Shown piece after piece: positions 61,841 through 64,000 of a stretch of 64,000 nt of DNA; position 1 is the stretch's first letter, and each line of letters begins with the position of its first letter. The notes beneath the pieces are model-generated. The model saw nothing but the letters and a program-made list of their open reading frames with translations, did no database searches and was not told the DNA's origin. A program made the translations under genes and the position numbers. The stretch lies in the NCBI RefSeq assembly GCF_006337165.1, contig NZ_CP040896.1, positions 2,542,001-2,606,000 on the forward strand, read 5' to 3'. Origin of the DNA: Hymenobacter jejuensis (GTDB lineage Bacteria; Bacteroidota; Bacteroidia; Cytophagales; Hymenobacteraceae).

Positions 61841-64000
61841 TTATAAAGAGTGCAGAATAGGCTCGCGGGGCGCGGCAAGGGCGGCTCCGGCGGCGGCAAA
61901 GTGCACCCGAAACGCGGTGCCTTCGCCTACCTTGCTGTGTACCTCGAGCCGGCCGCCGTGGCTTTGCACAATGCGGTTGACCAAGTACAAACCCATGCCG
62001 CTGCCTTCGACGTGCACATGAAAGCGCCGGAACATCTGAAACAGTTGGCTTCCGTAGCGTTCCAGGTCGATGCCCAGGCCGTTGTCTTGCACTACCAGCA
62101 CCGCGTGGTCTTCTTGCCACAGGCTCTGAATGGTGATGCGCGGCGTGCGGTCGGTGGCGGAATACTTCACGGCATTGCTGAGCAGGTTGTAGAGGATGCT
62201 GCGCAGGTTGGGGCGCACAAATTCGAGCACCGGCACCTGGGCCACGTCCAGCTCGATGATGGCCCCGATGGCAGATGTCTGATCGCGAATGCTGTCGAGC
62301 ACTTCGTAGGTGAGGCCGGCCAGCGGGATGGGTTCGGCCAGAATTTCCTGCCGCAGCTTCTGCACCTGCACTAGGTCGGAGAGGTTGTGAATGGTGTCGA
62401 AAATCTGCTGCAAAGCCCGCTCAAACATCGAAATGAGTTTCCCGGCGTCGGGGTCGCTGAAGTGGGCGCTCCCGACGAGTTCGTGGAAGATGCCGGCCAT
62501 GTTGTTGATGGGCTGCTTGAGGTCGTGGGAGGCGGTGTACACGAAGTTGTCGAGGTCCTGATTGGTGCGCGTCAGTTCTTGGTTCTGCTGCTCGAGGCGC
62601 TGCTGAAGCTGGCGCAATTCCGTGATGTCGGTGTTGGTGCCAAACCAGCGCACGATATTTCCCCGCACATCCAGCTCAGGCATCGTTTGATTCAGAAACC
62701 AGCGGTACTCGCCATCGTAACGGCGGAAACGTATTTCGAAGCTCCAGCCCCGCTTTTCTTTGCGGGCCTTGACATATTCTTCCTCCGTTCGGGCCAGGTC
62801 GTCGGGGTGAATGACCAAGCGCCACTGCTCGTCGATGCCCGCCGTACCGGGCAGGCCGGTGTAGGCGTACCACTGCGGGCTCACGTAATGGCCCACTCCC
62901 GACGCTTCGTTGATGTAGCTTATGTTGGGCAGCGCCTCCATCATGCGCCGCAGCCGCTCGTCGCGGCGGCTGATTTCCGCGCCTAGGTGCTCGGCCTCGC
63001 GGCGGGCCAGCACGCGTTCGGTGGCTTCCACGGCAAACATCAGCACGGCCTGCGACTGGCTTTCTTCGTCGAGCAGCGGCTGGTACGTAAAATCGTAATA
63101 GTGCAGCTCCGGCTCCTGTGTGTCGGGGTTCAGAATGGTGAAGGGAGCTTCCAAGACCGAAAAAGTCTCCTTGGTAACTATCAGATTATCAAGTATTTGT
63201 AATAATCCGCTTTGGGCTATATCGGGCACTACCTGCGTAACGGGCAAGCCCCGCCGGCCGTGACCACCCAGCAGCTTATTCAGATTGTCGTTGATAAAGC
63301 TCAGCACGTGGCCGGGGCCCGTCATGAGGGCGATGTAGGCCGGCATCGTGTCGATGATGCGTTGCAGTTGCTGGTCTTTTTTCTGCAAAAGCGCCAGCGC
63401 CTCCCGCCGGTCGTGGATGTCAGTGGCCGTCCCAACCCACTGCGTGATGCGCCCGTTGGCGTCCCGGACGGGTGAGGCACGGGCCAGAAACCAGCGGTAG
63501 TCAGCCGAAGTCGTATTGCGCAGCCGCAACTCGACTTCGAATAGCTCACCTGTGCGCAAAGTCCGTTCGCGCTCTTGGCGTGCGTACTCAATGTCGTCGG
63601 GGTGCGCGTGGGCACCCCAGCCCCAGTTGCGGGCCTCCGCCAGCGACACGCCCATATATTGCTCCCAGTACGGGTTGATGTAGTCGAGTTCACCTTCGGC
63701 GGTGGTCGTCCAGACCATGTGCTGCTGCGCTTCCGTCAGCACCCGGAAGCGGGCCGCGCTCTGCTCCAGTTCGCGCTCGGCCTGGCGCTGGTCGGTAATG
63801 TCCTGCATGGCGCCCACCAGCCGGATGGCCGCGCCTTCGGCATCCCGCACTATAAACGCCCGGTCAGCCACATACGCCCAGGTGCCGTCGGCTTTTCGCA
63901 GACGATACTCCACGTTCAGCAGGTCATCTTTTCCGGTCAAAGCTTCGTTCATCCGGGCTTCGAGCTGCGCAAGATCGTCAGGGTGTACACAGCTGCGCCA
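61841..64000 (-). CDS. Multi-PAS sensor histidine kinase, 5' end beyond the window
   Basis: A cytoplasmic kinase truncated by the right edge: the frame is open to the last base (WRSCVHPDDLAQ precedes the first in-frame ATG at 63952). At least four PAS/PAC units are visible, each closed by a D-I-T/DIH segment (GAMQDITDQRQAE, VGTATDIHDRRE, TNTDITELRQ) with YDFTYQPLLDEESQSQAV lying between. The phospho-His is in YTASHDLKQPINNMAGIF; the ATPase domain shows NLLSNAVKYSA, VQDNGLGIDLE and VEGSGMGLYLVNRIVQ. Its output domain is not encoded in the window. Over 720 residues are visible. Confidence 0.92.
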   Translation of the reverse strand, partial: WRSCVHPDDLAQLEARMNEALTGKDDLLNVEYRLRKADGTWAYVADRAFIVRDAEGAAIRLVGAMQDITDQRQAERELEQSAARFRVLTEAQQHMVWTTTAEGELDYINPYWEQYMGVSLAEARNWGWGAHAHPDDIEYARQERERTLRTGELFEVELRLRNTTSADYRWFLARASPVRDANGRITQWVGTATDIHDRREALALLQKKDQQLQRIIDTMPAYIALMTGPGHVLSFINDNLNKLLGGHGRRGLPVTQVVPDIAQSGLLQILDNLIVTKETFSVLEAPFTILNPDTQEPELHYYDFTYQPLLDEESQSQAVLMFAVEATERVLARREAEHLGAEISRRDERLRRMMEALPNISYINEASGVGHYVSPQWYAYTGLPGTAGIDEQWRLVIHPDDLARTEEEYVKARKEKRGWSFEIRFRRYDGEYRWFLNQTMPELDVRGNIVRWFGTNTDITELRQLQQRLEQQNQELTRTNQDLDNFVYTASHDLKQPINNMAGIFHELVGSAHFSDPDAGKLISMFERALQQIFDTIHNLSDLVQVQKLRQEILAEPIPLAGLTYEVLDSIRDQTSAIGAIIELDVAQVPVLEFVRPNLRSILYNLLSNAVKYSATDRTPRITIQSLWQEDHAVLVVQDNGLGIDLERYGSQLFQMFRRFHVHVEGSGMGLYLVNRIVQSHGGRLEVHSKVGEGTAFRVHFAAAGAALAAPREPILHSL

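Noticed and set aside
1..64000. Prophage, integron, transposon or CRISPR array
   Set aside because: No integrase, transposase, capsid or cas gene, and no direct-repeat array, was found.

Overview
The window looks like a chromosomal segment of a GC-rich member of the Bacteroidota, most like Hymenobacter or a close relative in the Cytophagales. Reasons: two exported proteins end in type IX secretion (T9SS) sorting domains, there is a KaiB/KaiC set without KaiA, families typical of that group are present (DUF6268, DUF1345, DUF2652, YitT, PycTM-like), coding DNA is GC-rich with AT-rich intergenic DNA, and several genes must start at TTG or GTG. The taxon is inferred, not proven. No phage, integrase, transposase or CRISPR array was seen.

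Layout. 1-800: half of an AsnRS-like catalytic domain between terminators. 871-3121: a pyrimidine group (dihydroorotate dehydrogenase-like gene, pyrF, pyrE). 3247-13770: a purine run (purL, purQ, a purC-purE fusion, a SnoaL-like gene, purD, purN, purF, purM) that covers every step from PRPP to SAICAR. purL plus purQ together match the length of one large E. coli-type PurL. The PurE half is the class II (animal-like) kind, which needs no PurK. 13863-20671: an HMA protein, a TPR histidine kinase with two exported VOC-like proteins upstream, nicotinate phosphoribosyltransferase, a DUF1345 membrane protein and a STAS protein. 21556-23498: two divergent NarL-type response regulators that share an almost identical 181-bp segment.

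23704-29655: small proteins, a Na+/H+ antiporter, a YitT protein, tRNA-Arg(CCU) and a cyclase-like DUF2652 protein. 29700-38281 is one co-directional minus-strand block: an HD/PycTM-like membrane protein, kaiC, two kaiB genes, a PAS histidine kinase, a single-domain response regulator and a trehalose-6-phosphate synthase/phosphatase. This block is the most unusual part of the window: a Kai-type timing module with a two-component output next to a stress-sugar enzyme and a membrane effector-like protein.

38555-45279: envelope proteins, including a 1301-residue protein that appears to join a metallophosphatase, a kinase-like segment and an outer-membrane barrel, then a DUF6268 barrel and a PIG-V-like glycosyltransferase. 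45442-64000: flavohaemoglobin, a cupin, polyphosphate kinase with a SixA phosphatase, a secreted M43 protease, HflX, cytochrome c, a GT4 glycosyltransferase, rfbC, murF, an FG-GAP repeat protein, an omega-amidase/aminotransferase pair, and a PAS histidine kinase cut by the right edge. Strong hairpin terminators separate most units, and two imperfect inverted repeats (12499-12629 and 55829-56037) look like dispersed palindromic elements.
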